This document shows, one piece after another, positions 33,001-41,194 of a stretch of DNA of 64,000 bases. Numbering within the stretch: position 1 is the stretch's first letter; the number at the start of each line of letters is the position of its first letter. The translations under genes were made by a program, and so were the position numbers. The notes under the pieces are model-generated. The model was not told the DNA's origin. It saw only the letters and a program-made list of their open reading frames with translations, and made no database searches. Origin of the DNA: Oscillospiraceae bacterium. GTDB lineage: Bacteria; Bacillota; Clostridia; Oscillospirales; Oscillospiraceae. The stretch covers positions 1-64,000 of the forward strand of contig JAETQF010000001.1 in NCBI GenBank assembly GCA_021770845.1, written 5' to 3'.

Positions 33001-33381
33001 ATGAAACAGAGAAGGTTTGCTTTGGCAATGGCCCTGGTGTTCGTCCTGGCCCTGGCGGGCTGCTCCGCCAACCGGGAGGAGAACTCCAGCCCGGTGGAGC
33101 CCACCCACACCATGCCCCAGGAGGAGCACAGCCCCGGCATGAACGGCGGGAACAATGGCAACGACGCCATGGATGGCGGCGGCGCAGGGGGCACCAACGA
33201 TCAGAACAATGACGGCCGTCCCGACAGCTCTGCCGGGGTCGGCGGCCAGGATGGGAACAGCGTGATGGACGACATCGGCGACGCCGCGGGGGATCTGGCC
33301 CGGGGCGCGGGCGATGTGGTGCGGGGCGCAGGCGACGCCATCGGCGACGCGGCCAACGACGTCGGCCGGGCGATGCGGTAA
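33001..33381 (+). CDS. Small Gly/Asp/Asn-rich lipoprotein
   Basis: A 126-residue lipoprotein. The signal peptide ends in a lipobox LALAGC (Cys at about residue 21). The mature part is low-complexity: Asn/Gly-rich (MNGGNNGNDAMDGGGAGG) then repeats of the type GDAAGDLARGAGDVVRGAGD, an amphipathic helix-like tail. RBS AGGAGG before the ATG. Function unknown; similar short lipoproteins occur in spore formers, but I cannot assign a role. Confidence 0.75.
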   Translation: MKQRRFALAMALVFVLALAGCSANREENSSPVEPTHTMPQEEHSPGMNGGNNGNDAMDGGGAGGTNDQNNDGRPDSSAGVGGQDGNSVMDDIGDAAGDLARGAGDVVRGAGDAIGDAANDVGRAMR

Positions 33382-33388
33382 GCAAAAC

Positions 33389-33416
33389 AGGGCGGCCGGG
33401 TAATCCCGACCGCCCT
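33389..33416 (+). terminator. Hairpin after small lipoprotein gene
   Basis: AGGGCGGCCGGG and CCCGACCGCCCT form a 12-bp stem with one mismatch and a TAAT loop. No long T-run follows, so termination is uncertain. Confidence 0.4.
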
Positions 33417-33464
33417 GGAGCTTTATAGCCCGCTCCATAGCCGCCCATTTGAGCGGCCTGCGCG

Positions 33465-33600
33465 TTATGATATTCGGCGAAAGGGAGGCGCTGACGGTGG
33501 CGGCCGACGCCGCTAAAGCAGCTGCGGGCTGCGCCCCCACCAGCATCAGGGCGCACAGAGGCGCTCCCGTCCATCTCATGGCATACCGTTTATGATATTC
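33465..33600. repeat. Pair of 11-base direct repeats in a gene-free stretch
   Basis: TTATGATATTC occurs at 33465-33475 and again at 33590-33600, 125 bases apart. The stretch 33417-33622 contains no supported gene. A minus-strand frame starting at 33579 (MRWTGAPLCALML...) looks signal-peptide-like but has no ribosome-binding site and then runs antisense through the neighbouring lipoprotein. Confidence 0.4.
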
Positions 33601-33622
33601 CCCAAAAAAGTTGCTGTCTATG

Positions 33623-34489
33623 TTACCGGGAGAGGGGCTCCGCCGACCACTCCCGGACGAGGCCGCTGTACGCGTCGATCTCAAATTCGTATTCCATGCC
33701 GTTGTAGATGAGCTTACCCTCATATTTGAGCGCACCGTCGTCGTAGTCGGTTTCAAACTCGCGAATATCGGCGTCAGCTGCGCCTGGAACCCGGGCCAAA
33801 ACCATCTGGCGGGCCTGCTCGGCAGTGATGGCGCCGGTGCCGCTCTGATGATGCGGATCATATTCCGCGTCATAGTCATAGCAGATCACCGCGCCGGTGT
33901 ACGCGTCGATTTCATAGTCGTATTCTTCGTGGCCGGAAGTGAAAAACTCCACGTCATACACCCACCGGCCGTCGTCAAAATCCAGCTTGGTGCGGATGTG
34001 GGACGCCTGCTCCGCGGTCAGCCCGGCGTGGGCCAGAGCCACCCGCATGGCCTCCTCCTCGCCGATATAGGCCCGGGGCTCGGCGCCCGCCTGGGAGGGC
34101 TGGGCGGCTGTGGGAGCCTGGGTGGCGTCAGGGGCAGGGGAGGGGGAGGCTTCAGGATTCTGAGGCGCGGTGGTTTGGGGCGGAGCCGGCTGGTCTGCGC
34201 CGGCGTCAGGCCCCTGGGCGCTGATCACCACGCCGGTGAGGGCGTCTACATCGTACTGGTAGCTCTGCCCGTGTGCCTCAAAACAGATCTGATAGTAATC
34301 GAGGCCGTTGCGGGTGCCCATATCCGTGCTGCGAAAGCTGACCTCCGCCGCCGTCAGGGAAGCGGCCTCCAGCGCCTTCTGTTTTGCCGTTTCGGCCCCA
34401 ATGTAGCCCATTTGGCTCTCGGGCTGGGCGCATCCGGCGAAAAGCAGGAGGGCCAGACCTGCCGCGCACAAAAGAACAGTTCGTTTCAT
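33623..34489 (-). CDS. PepSY-domain lipoprotein
   Basis: A 288-residue lipoprotein with lipobox LLFAGC (Cys at about 20) and three PepSY-like units: about 28-90 (YIGAETAKQKALEAASLT ... YQYDVDALTGVVI), about 140-205 (YIGEEEAMRVALAHAGLT ... YDYEIDAYTGAVI) and about 220-288 (ITAEQARQMVLARV ... YEFEIDAYSGLV). A Pro/Ala/Thr-rich linker separates the first two. PepSY domains often inhibit proteases at the cell surface. It follows an HK/RR pair and has a response-regulator-type direct repeat in its promoter, so it is probably the target of that two-component system. Confidence 0.87.
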   Translation of the reverse strand: MKRTVLLCAAGLALLLFAGCAQPESQMGYIGAETAKQKALEAASLTAAEVSFRSTDMGTRNGLDYYQICFEAHGQSYQYDVDALTGVVISAQGPDAGADQPAPPQTTAPQNPEASPSPAPDATQAPTAAQPSQAGAEPRAYIGEEEAMRVALAHAGLTAEQASHIRTKLDFDDGRWVYDVEFFTSGHEEYDYEIDAYTGAVICYDYDAEYDPHHQSGTGAITAEQARQMVLARVPGAADADIREFETDYDDGALKYEGKLIYNGMEYEFEIDAYSGLVREWSAEPLSR

Positions 34490-34517
34490 AGCGGTCTCCT
34501 TTCTTGGTTCTGAGCAC

Positions 34518-34551
34518 AGTCTACCGCGCCAACATGAAATCTACATGAAAT
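34518..34551 (-). promoter_or_regulatory. Activator-type promoter with phased direct repeats (response-regulator site)
   Basis: ACATGAAAT occurs at 34532-34540 and 34543-34551, exactly 11 bases (one helical turn) apart, the layout of OmpR-family sites. On the minus strand a TAGACT -10 lies at 34518-34523, and the -35 position falls inside the repeat nearer the gene, without a sigma-A -35 match. This fits activation of the PepSY gene by the adjacent response regulator. Confidence 0.6.
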
Positions 34552-34602
34552 TCAAAGAAAAAATTTGAGGTTTTTTCGCGGAGCCGAACAGGGGGCTGGG
34601 CC

Positions 34603-35967
34603 CTATGCCCTTGCCTGGGCGGAGGAATCGGGCGCGGGCAGGTGAAGGGTGAAGGAGCTGCCCACTTGGGGGACGCTCTCCAGCGTCATATAGCCGCCGT
34701 GGAGTTGGGCGATCTGCCGCACAATGGACAGGCCCAGCCCCGTGCCCCCCTCGCCGCTCCGGGCGGGATCCGCCCGGTAAAACCGCTGCCAGACCTTCTC
34801 CTGCTGCTCGGGAGGAATTCCCATGCCGTTATCCCGCACCTCCAGCAGGATTTCCCCGCCGCTCTGCCGGACAGAGATCCACACGCAGCCGTCCGGTTTG
34901 CCGTATTTGAACCCGTTTTCCACCAGGTTCTGCACCAGCCTGGACAGCAGCGCCGGATCTGCCGCGGCGGTGACGTCCTCCTGCAGATCCAAAATCAGGC
35001 GGTGGGGGTCGCAGCCCTGCTCCTCGCACAGGGAGCGGAGCAGCCCGTTCAGGTGTACCGGCTCCAGCCGGGCGGTCTCCGTCCCCTGCTCCAGCCTGGT
35101 CATGCTCAAAAGCTGGGAGATGAGCTGGGACATCCGATCCGCCTGCCGGTGGATCATGGCGATGGTCTCCCGCCGATCCTCCGGGGTCTCGTCGTACTTT
35201 TCCGCGTATTCGCAGGCCCCCTTGATGATGGATACCGGGGTGCGAAGCTCGTGGGAGGCGTCCGCCGCGAACTGCTGCTCCGACTCAAAGGATTTTTCCA
35301 GCCGCTGAAACAGCTGGTCAAAGGTGGCCGCCAGCTGGGAAAATTCATCCCGGCCGGGGGGCAGTCCAATCCGCCGGGACAGATCCTGGGCCTCGTTGAT
35401 GGAGGCCGCGGCGGACATGATGCTGTCCAGGGGGCGGAACGCCCGGCCGGCGATCCAGTAGCTGCCCAGGGCGGCCAGCGCCATGAACGCGGGCATGACG
35501 ATCAGCGCCACCCGCAGCAGGGAGGCGGTGAGCTGGCGGTTTTCCGGAACCTCCATCAGCCCGCGGAGCCACAACCCGTTGTCCCAGCCCATGGCAAGCC
35601 AGAGATCCAGCACCAGGTATTGTCCGACCCCGACGTTCACCACCCGGGTGATCCCGTTCTGAAAGTCCTCCTCAATGGAAAAGGATACGGGGATCTGGCC
35701 GGCCAGAAGGGCCTTATCCCGGCTGTAGATCAGGGTGGAGATGCCGTTTTGATAAAAGCTGAACCCGTCCCCCAGTGCCAGCCGGCCATTGGCCATGGCG
35801 GTCTGGGACAGGTTGCTCCGCACGGTCTGGGACAGCTGGGTCATGGCGGCCTGCACCGCTACCACCTTGCTGATGGACAGCAGGAAGGCCAGCAGCAGCG
35901 CCGCCAGCAGCCCCGTCAGCAGGGTGAGCCAGATCGCGATGCGGAGCTTGACTGAGAGGGGCCTCAT
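34603..35967 (-). CDS. Sensor histidine kinase
   Basis: A 454-residue membrane kinase. Helices at about 10-32 and 150-172 flank an outside sensor region of about 120 residues; then a HAMP linker (FRPLDSIMSAAASINEAQDL), a dimer/phospho-His helix with FAADASHELRTPVSII (H-box), and a C-terminal ATPase with NGFKYGK (N-box), DNGMGIPPEQQEKVWQRFYR (G1/F) and GGTGLGLSIV (G2). It phosphorylates the OmpR-type regulator whose gene overlaps its start by four bases. The signal is unknown. Confidence 0.93.
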   Translation of the reverse strand: MRPLSVKLRIAIWLTLLTGLLAALLLAFLLSISKVVAVQAAMTQLSQTVRSNLSQTAMANGRLALGDGFSFYQNGISTLIYSRDKALLAGQIPVSFSIEEDFQNGITRVVNVGVGQYLVLDLWLAMGWDNGLWLRGLMEVPENRQLTASLLRVALIVMPAFMALAALGSYWIAGRAFRPLDSIMSAAASINEAQDLSRRIGLPPGRDEFSQLAATFDQLFQRLEKSFESEQQFAADASHELRTPVSIIKGACEYAEKYDETPEDRRETIAMIHRQADRMSQLISQLLSMTRLEQGTETARLEPVHLNGLLRSLCEEQGCDPHRLILDLQEDVTAAADPALLSRLVQNLVENGFKYGKPDGCVWISVRQSGGEILLEVRDNGMGIPPEQQEKVWQRFYRADPARSGEGGTGLGLSIVRQIAQLHGGYMTLESVPQVGSSFTLHLPAPDSSAQARA

Positions 35968-36662
35968 GACTCATCTCCTCCATGCTCCGCCCGAAGCACC
36001 CAGCCGGAGCCGCGGATGGTGTGAATCAGCTTTTTCCGGCCGTCGCCGTCGATCTTTTTCCGCAGGCGGCTGATATATGCGTCGATGTTGTTGGAGCTGC
36101 CGGAATATTCGTAGTTCCAGATCTGGTTTTCCATCTGGCTCCGGGAGAGCACAATGCCCTGATTACGGATCATGTACTCCAAAAGGGAGAACTCCTTGGG
36201 CAGGAGGGGGATCTCCACCCCGCCCCGATGGGCGGTGCGGCGTTCGATGTCCACCACCAGATCGTCGAGGGAAAACTGGTTTTTCCGATTGCCGGTGCGC
36301 TTCCGGGTCAGGGCACGGATCCGGGCCAGCAGCTCGTCAAAGGCGAAGGGCTTGATCAGGTAGTCGTCCGCCCCCAGATCCAGCCCCTTGACCCGGTCGG
36401 ACACCGCGTCCTTGGCGGTGAGGAGCAGCACAGGGACGTCCACGTCCCGTTCCCGGAGCAGCTTCAGCAGAGAATAGCCGTCCAGCTTGGGCATCATCAC
36501 ATCCAGCAGGATGGCGTCATATTCCGCGCCCAGCAGATAGCTGAGGGCCTCCTCGCCGTCAAAGCAGCTGTCCACGCTGTAGCCGGCCCGCCTCAGCGTC
36601 TTTTCAATCAAGCGGTTCATGTCCCGCGCGTCTTCCACCACCAGAATTTTCAAGCGTGACAC
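35964..36662 (-). CDS. OmpR-family response regulator
   Basis: A 232-residue regulator: receiver domain (about 1-120) with acidic pocket VVEDARD, phospho-acceptor Asp in DAILLDVMMPKLDG and Lys in LLTAKD; then a winged-helix DNA-binding domain (about 130-225, with SLLEYMIRNQGIVLSR and YISRLRKKID). It forms an operon with the histidine kinase (ATGA overlap) and probably controls the PepSY lipoprotein gene downstream through the 11-bp-phased repeat. Confidence 0.93.
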   Translation of the reverse strand: MSRLKILVVEDARDMNRLIEKTLRRAGYSVDSCFDGEEALSYLLGAEYDAILLDVMMPKLDGYSLLKLLRERDVDVPVLLLTAKDAVSDRVKGLDLGADDYLIKPFAFDELLARIRALTRKRTGNRKNQFSLDDLVVDIERRTAHRGGVEIPLLPKEFSLLEYMIRNQGIVLSRSQMENQIWNYEYSGSSNNIDAYISRLRKKIDGDGRKKLIHTIRGSGWVLRAEHGGDES

Positions 36663-36721
36663 CTCCGGATAGGGGAATAGGCCGCCGTTTTCTTCGCCGG
36701 CGGCCGGGTTAGGGCAATTTC

Positions 36722-36749
36722 ATTATAGCCGCAATCGAATAATTTGCAA
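36722..36749 (-). promoter_or_regulatory. Promoter of the two-component operon
   Basis: On the minus strand TTGCAA (36744-36749), 16 bases, TATAAT (36722-36727). Confidence 0.65.
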
Positions 36750-36794
36750 GTGCTGTACGCCGACGTAAAGCAAAATCCGTATTGCCGACAATTT

Positions 36795-36822
36795 GAGCCC
36801 CAGGGGTTTGTCCCTGGGGCTC
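36795..36822 (-). terminator. Possible terminator after amrS
   Basis: GAGCCCCAGGG and CCCTGGGGCTC form a perfect 11-bp stem with a six-base loop between the end of amrS and the two-component promoter. Only AAATT follows on the minus strand, so it is a weak terminator or just a hairpin. Confidence 0.45.
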
Positions 36823-36855
36823 GACTTATACGCGGCAAGGCGCTGGAGCGGGTTG

Positions 36856-37683
36856 TCAGCAGTTTCCTGTGTAGACGTGGGCCAGCCAGGCGCGGGCCTC
36901 CTCCGCCAGCCGGTATACCTGCTCCACCGGGGTGGGGAGGCGATCCCGCATCTGATACCGGGGAAAAAACCGGGACAGATGCAGGGGAATGTCCGGGCGC
37001 ACCGAGGCCAGCCACTTGGCCAGAGCGCGGATCTCCTCCACGCTGTCGTTTTCACCGGGAACCAGCAGAGTGGTGACCTCCACATGGCACCGCTCCGCCG
37101 CCAGGGTGATGGAGCGTTTCACCGCGTCCAGGTCGCCGCCCAGGCGGCGGTACCACGCTGGGGTGAAGCCCTTCAGATCGATGTTGGCCGCGTCAAGAAG
37201 GGGGAGAAGCTCCCGCCAGGGCCGTTCCGCAATGGTGCCGTTGGTGACCAGCACGTTGACCATGCCCCGGCCATGGACGAGAGCGGCGCAGTCCCGGACG
37301 TACTCGTACCCCACCAGCGGCTCGTTGTAGGTGTAGGCCACGCCGATATTGCCCTGCGGGATCAACGCCTCCGCCTTGTCTGCCAGCTGCTCCGGGGACA
37401 CGTCCACGGTCTGAATCGCGCCGTCCCCGGCCATGGAGATCTCGTGGTTCTGGCAGAAGGGACAGCGCAGATTGCAGCCGAAGCTGCCCACAGAGAGGAT
37501 CAGGCTTCCGGGCCGGAAACGGCGCAGGGGCTTTTTTTCAATGGGATCCAGGGCCAGGCTGGTGAGCCTGCCGTAATTCAGCGGCACGACGACCCCATCC
37601 CGGCAGACTCTGGCCCGGCAGAAGCCGGTTTGACCCTCCTCCAGCCGGCAGCGGTGAAAGCAGAGCTCACAGTTGGCGCTCAT
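36856..37683 (-). CDS. amrS: AmmeMemoRadiSam system radical SAM enzyme
   Basis: A 275-residue radical SAM protein of the AmrS type, related to pyruvate-formate-lyase-activating enzymes. The cluster motif is GCNLRCPFCQN (CxxxCxxC, about residue 69-76). A second set of Cys near the N-terminus (CELCFHRCRLEEGQTGFCRA) is typical of this branch. It is encoded directly after the AmrB-AmrA fusion with a four-base overlap, the standard gene partnership. The reaction of this conserved three-part system is still unknown; a modification of a small molecule or protein is inference. Confidence 0.9.
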   Translation of the reverse strand: MSANCELCFHRCRLEEGQTGFCRARVCRDGVVVPLNYGRLTSLALDPIEKKPLRRFRPGSLILSVGSFGCNLRCPFCQNHEISMAGDGAIQTVDVSPEQLADKAEALIPQGNIGVAYTYNEPLVGYEYVRDCAALVHGRGMVNVLVTNGTIAERPWRELLPLLDAANIDLKGFTPAWYRRLGGDLDAVKRSITLAAERCHVEVTTLLVPGENDSVEEIRALAKWLASVRPDIPLHLSRFFPRYQMRDRLPTPVEQVYRLAEEARAWLAHVYTGNC

Positions 37684-39068
37684 GTGTGCCGCACCACCTC
37701 AAACCGCTCCAGGGTATAGGCTTCCCGGGAGCTGATGCCACCCTTCTGGCGGGCAATATCGATCTGCTGCTCCACCGTGTCCACGCCCTCCAGATCGGGG
37801 AGGAGCAGCCCCCGGCGGCTGCCGTGGGACACGATGACGCCGTACCGCTTCACATCCAGCTGAGCAGGGGAGGAGATGGGCTCCGGCTTCCCCAGCACGT
37901 CTACGCTGTACTCCAGCTGATCCAGCTCGTTGGCAGTGACGGGCGGGAAGCGGGGATCCCGGGCCCCGGCGGATACGGCGTTCTGCGCGATCTCCCAGGC
38001 CACGCTGGCGGTGGTGGGGCCGGTGGTGCCGATGCAGCCCCGGAGCTGCCCGTGGGCGTGGAGGGAGACGAAGGCTCCGGCGGCCCTGTCCGTCAGATCC
38101 CGGGGCAGGCCGTCCGGCAGAGTGCGCAGCCGCTGACCGGTGCGGACATAGGTCTCCAGGGACAACCGGGCCAGCCGCACCCAGGGATCCTCAGCGGCCT
38201 TGCGCTCCGCCAGGCGGGCGCGTTCCAGCTCCTCACACTGGGCGGCAAAGCGGCGGCTCCCATCCGGGCCGGTGACGGTGAAAACGGCCACCCCATAGCC
38301 CACGCCGGTGGCCCCCTCATAGCTGAGCAGCTCCGGCTCCACGGCCAGCCCGTCCAGCGCCCCGGCCATCATCTGGAAGGAGCGCAGGCCGCACTCCGCC
38401 GCCCGGTCGCACAGGGCGGGATCCATGGTAAGAAATTGCAGAAAGTCCCCGGACTTCATGGCGGCAGTCACCCGGCGGTCGAATACCGGGCCCTCCGGGG
38501 CGTAGCCGTAGGGGCCGTCGTCCCTCAGCTTGTGGGACAGATCGCCGCTGGCGATATACACGGCCCTGCGGCCCAGCTTGTCCACGGCGGCGGCAATGCA
38601 GCGGCCCAGCTGATAATGGTATAAAGGAGAAAAACCTGACAGACCGAGGCGGAGAATGGGACAGCTTACGCCCGCCTCCCGGAGAAAGTACAGAGGCAGA
38701 AAGACGCCGTGATCCAGGGAGGGATCGCGCTCCCCCAGCGTTCCGGCCTGGAGGCCCGCCGCCTCCGCCTGGACGATCACCTCCTGCCGCAGCGCGGCGT
38801 CGTAGCTTACCTCCAGCCGGGTTTGGGGCGCGCCAAAGGCCGCCATGCTGCCGGAGGCGCCGGCGCCGGGGGAGATGTGGAAGTAGTCGGCATACAGGAT
38901 TGTGTGGGGAGAGGAGATCACCAGAACCTCCGGCCTCCAGTCCGCCGCCTGCTTTGCGGCGGCACGGTAGGCGTCGATGGTGGCCTGCACCTGCCGTTCC
39001 TGGCCCCGGCCAACGGTGGGAATGATGAGAGGCGGATGGGGGACGATGACGGCTCCGATCATTGGCAT
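37680..39068 (-). CDS. AmmeMemoRadiSam system protein, AmrB-AmrA fusion
   Basis: A 462-residue fusion. Residues about 1-265 are the Memo/AmrB domain, related to class III extradiol dioxygenases (LigB): VIVPHPPLIIPTVGRG, LVISSPHT, SLDHGVFLPLYFL and IASGDLSHKL hold the conserved His/Asp metal-site residues. Residues about 290-455 are the AMMECR1/AmrA domain with its hallmark LRGCIG. Usually two genes or one fused gene; here fused and overlapping amrS. The ATG at 39068 has GGAAGGAG eight bases upstream. The function of the system remains undefined in bacteria. Confidence 0.9.
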   Translation of the reverse strand: MPMIGAVIVPHPPLIIPTVGRGQERQVQATIDAYRAAAKQAADWRPEVLVISSPHTILYADYFHISPGAGASGSMAAFGAPQTRLEVSYDAALRQEVIVQAEAAGLQAGTLGERDPSLDHGVFLPLYFLREAGVSCPILRLGLSGFSPLYHYQLGRCIAAAVDKLGRRAVYIASGDLSHKLRDDGPYGYAPEGPVFDRRVTAAMKSGDFLQFLTMDPALCDRAAECGLRSFQMMAGALDGLAVEPELLSYEGATGVGYGVAVFTVTGPDGSRRFAAQCEELERARLAERKAAEDPWVRLARLSLETYVRTGQRLRTLPDGLPRDLTDRAAGAFVSLHAHGQLRGCIGTTGPTTASVAWEIAQNAVSAGARDPRFPPVTANELDQLEYSVDVLGKPEPISSPAQLDVKRYGVIVSHGSRRGLLLPDLEGVDTVEQQIDIARQKGGISSREAYTLERFEVVRHT

Positions 39069-39110
39069 GGGGATCGCTCCTTCCAAAACGTTATGGCAAG
39101 GAAATACGCT

Positions 39111-39524
39111 TTACAGAACCATCACCAGCGTCCCCGCGCCGATCAAAATGCACCCAATGACAGACTTGGGCGTGAACTTCTCGTGGAGAAATAACGCCGC
39201 CATTACCAGGGTAATGACCACGCTCAGCTTGTCGATGGGCACCACCTTGGATACCTCGCCCATCTGGATGGCCCGGTAGTAGCACAGCCAGGACGCGCCG
39301 GTGGCCAGCCCGGACAGGATGAGAAACAGCCAGCTTTTCCGGCTGATCTCGGAGATGCCGCCCTGGGCGTTGGTGAGGAACACCATTCCCCAGGCCATGG
39401 CCACCACGACCACGGTGCGGATGGCGGTGGCCAGATTGGAGTTGACGCCGTCAATGCCCACCTTGGCCAGAATGGAGGTGAGGGCGGCGAATACGGCGGA
39501 GAGCAGGGCGAAGATGAACCACAT
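39111..39524 (-). CDS. EamA/DMT family transporter, half-size
   Basis: A 137-residue membrane protein with five predicted helices (WFIFALLSAVFAALTSILAK to SVIGCILIGAGTLVMV), one EamA unit. Single-unit members act as homo- or hetero-dimers, unlike the usual 10-helix DMT proteins. Substrate unknown. The ATG at 39524 follows AAGGAGG; the longer track start lies upstream of that site. It is 42 bases upstream of the AmrB-AmrA gene on the same strand and may share its transcript. Confidence 0.87.
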   Translation of the reverse strand: MWFIFALLSAVFAALTSILAKVGIDGVNSNLATAIRTVVVVAMAWGMVFLTNAQGGISEISRKSWLFLILSGLATGASWLCYYRAIQMGEVSKVVPIDKLSVVITLVMAALFLHEKFTPKSVIGCILIGAGTLVMVL

Positions 39525-39580
39525 CGTGACGACCTCCTTGCAAAATTTCTGATGCCGTTTTGCGCGGGCTGTGGGTGCGC

Positions 39581-41167
39581 TCACAAGTTTGCGAACATAT
39601 CCATCTGCTTTTGAAGCTCGCCCACGATCTCCTGATTGGCGTCCATCCGCCCCGTGATCCCCTCCATGTCGTCCACCAGGACGCGGGTGCTGCCGGCCGC
39701 GCCGCTGATGCCGGAGGCGGCCCCGTCTATGGAGCCGGAAATGCTGGAGATGGACACGGCGATCTGATCGATGGCGGTTTTGAGCCGCTCCACCCGGTGG
39801 TTGAATTCCTCCATTGCATGGCCGATGTAGTCCGAATCCTCCCGGTACTGCTGGCCGGCCCGGACAGACCGATCCAGCTGATCCGCAATGACCTGGCTCA
39901 GATATTCGGCCAGCTCACGGGCGCTGCCGGCCAGATAGTCCACCGCCCCCGTGACCACGCCGCTGACCTCCTGGATGTGGTTGGCGGTCTCCGCGCAGGA
40001 GTCGGCCAGCTTGTGAACCTCCTGGGCCACCATGGAGAACCCGGCGCCTGCCGTCCCGGCCCGGGCGGCCTCAATGGAGGCGTTGATGGCGATGAGGTTG
40101 GTGGAGGAGGAGATGTTGAGGATATCCTCGGTCAGCGCACGGATCTGCTCTACGCTGTGGCTCTTTTCAATGGCCTGATCCAGCACGGCCATGATGTCCG
40201 CCGTCTTGTCCCGGATCAGCTCCGTCTCCGCGCAGGCGGTGCGCTCCATATCCTCGGCGCGATCCCGCATTTCAGCCGAGTAGGCCGTGATGGTGGAGCA
40301 CTCCTCCGCCATGCTCTGGGTATCCCCCTGGGTGCCGGCGGCGCTGGCGGTGATGGCCGCGGCGCTGCCCGCGATCTCCTCCAGGGCGGCGGAGAGCTGC
40401 TCCGTCAGCCCGGAGAGGCTCCGCACGCTGTCGTTGGAGTTCTTCGTCCGCCGGCGAACCTCACCCACCACGCCGCTGATGCGATCGGAGCTGTTTTGAA
40501 GGGTGCTCATGGTGTCCCGGATGGGGGTGAGGACATACCGCCGGATGATCCGGAAGGCCGCCGCCACCAGGAAAACGCCCACGATCAGGGTGATCGCGCT
40601 GGTGACCAGGGAGATGACGTAGACCAGGGTGAGCCGCCCCCGGGCCTCCTTTGCCTGGGTGCTGACGGAGGCGGAGAGCGTGTCAATGCCCGACTCCGCC
40701 GCCTGGCCCCAGCGGGCCACGTCCCCGTTGGCGGTGGCGTAGGCCTCCTGGGTTTTGCTGTCGGCGCTGGCGCAGACAAGGTAGACCAGGGCGTGCTTGA
40801 ATTCCTCGTAGCTGCTGAGGAGAGACTCATAGGTGTCCCGATCCTCGCTGGAGACGAAGCCCTCGTAGGCGGCCAGCTTCTCGTCCAGGGCGGCCTCCTC
40901 CGCTTTGATCTCCTGCACCAGCCGGATCATGGTGGCGTGATCCGCGGCGACAATGTGGGACAGGGCCAGACGGTGGATGTCCATGACGGAGCGCCTGATA
41001 TCCTCTAATTGTTCCTCACTGACCATGCTCTTGTCAACGATGCTCCCCGCGTTGGCATGGACGTTATTGATGCTGAATACCGCCAGAATATTGGACAGCA
41101 GGGTGATCAGGCCCAGCAGGATAATGGGCAGAATCAAACGCTGCTGAAGGGTCAGCCTGCCTTTCAT
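39581..41167 (-). CDS. Methyl-accepting chemotaxis protein
   Basis: A 528-residue chemoreceptor: helix 1 at about 10-32, a helical ligand-binding domain of four-helix-bundle type (about 35-190), helix 2 at about 193-215, HAMP, and a long cytoplasmic coiled coil. The signalling tip reads TNLIAINASIEAARAGTAGA then GFSMVAQEVHKLA, close to the standard MCP hairpin. It is encoded 27 bases after a solute-binding lipoprotein and probably senses that protein's ligand. No che or fla genes are in the window. Confidence 0.92.
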   Translation of the reverse strand: MKGRLTLQQRLILPIILLGLITLLSNILAVFSINNVHANAGSIVDKSMVSEEQLEDIRRSVMDIHRLALSHIVAADHATMIRLVQEIKAEEAALDEKLAAYEGFVSSEDRDTYESLLSSYEEFKHALVYLVCASADSKTQEAYATANGDVARWGQAAESGIDTLSASVSTQAKEARGRLTLVYVISLVTSAITLIVGVFLVAAAFRIIRRYVLTPIRDTMSTLQNSSDRISGVVGEVRRRTKNSNDSVRSLSGLTEQLSAALEEIAGSAAAITASAAGTQGDTQSMAEECSTITAYSAEMRDRAEDMERTACAETELIRDKTADIMAVLDQAIEKSHSVEQIRALTEDILNISSSTNLIAINASIEAARAGTAGAGFSMVAQEVHKLADSCAETANHIQEVSGVVTGAVDYLAGSARELAEYLSQVIADQLDRSVRAGQQYREDSDYIGHAMEEFNHRVERLKTAIDQIAVSISSISGSIDGAASGISGAAGSTRVLVDDMEGITGRMDANQEIVGELQKQMDMFANL

Positions 41168-41194
41168 GGAACTTCCTCCCGACTATAAATGTAC

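Noticed and set aside
33420-33579. Small secreted peptide on the minus strand (MRWTGAPLCALML...)
   Set aside because: No ribosome-binding site or promoter; the frame continues antisense through the lipoprotein gene.
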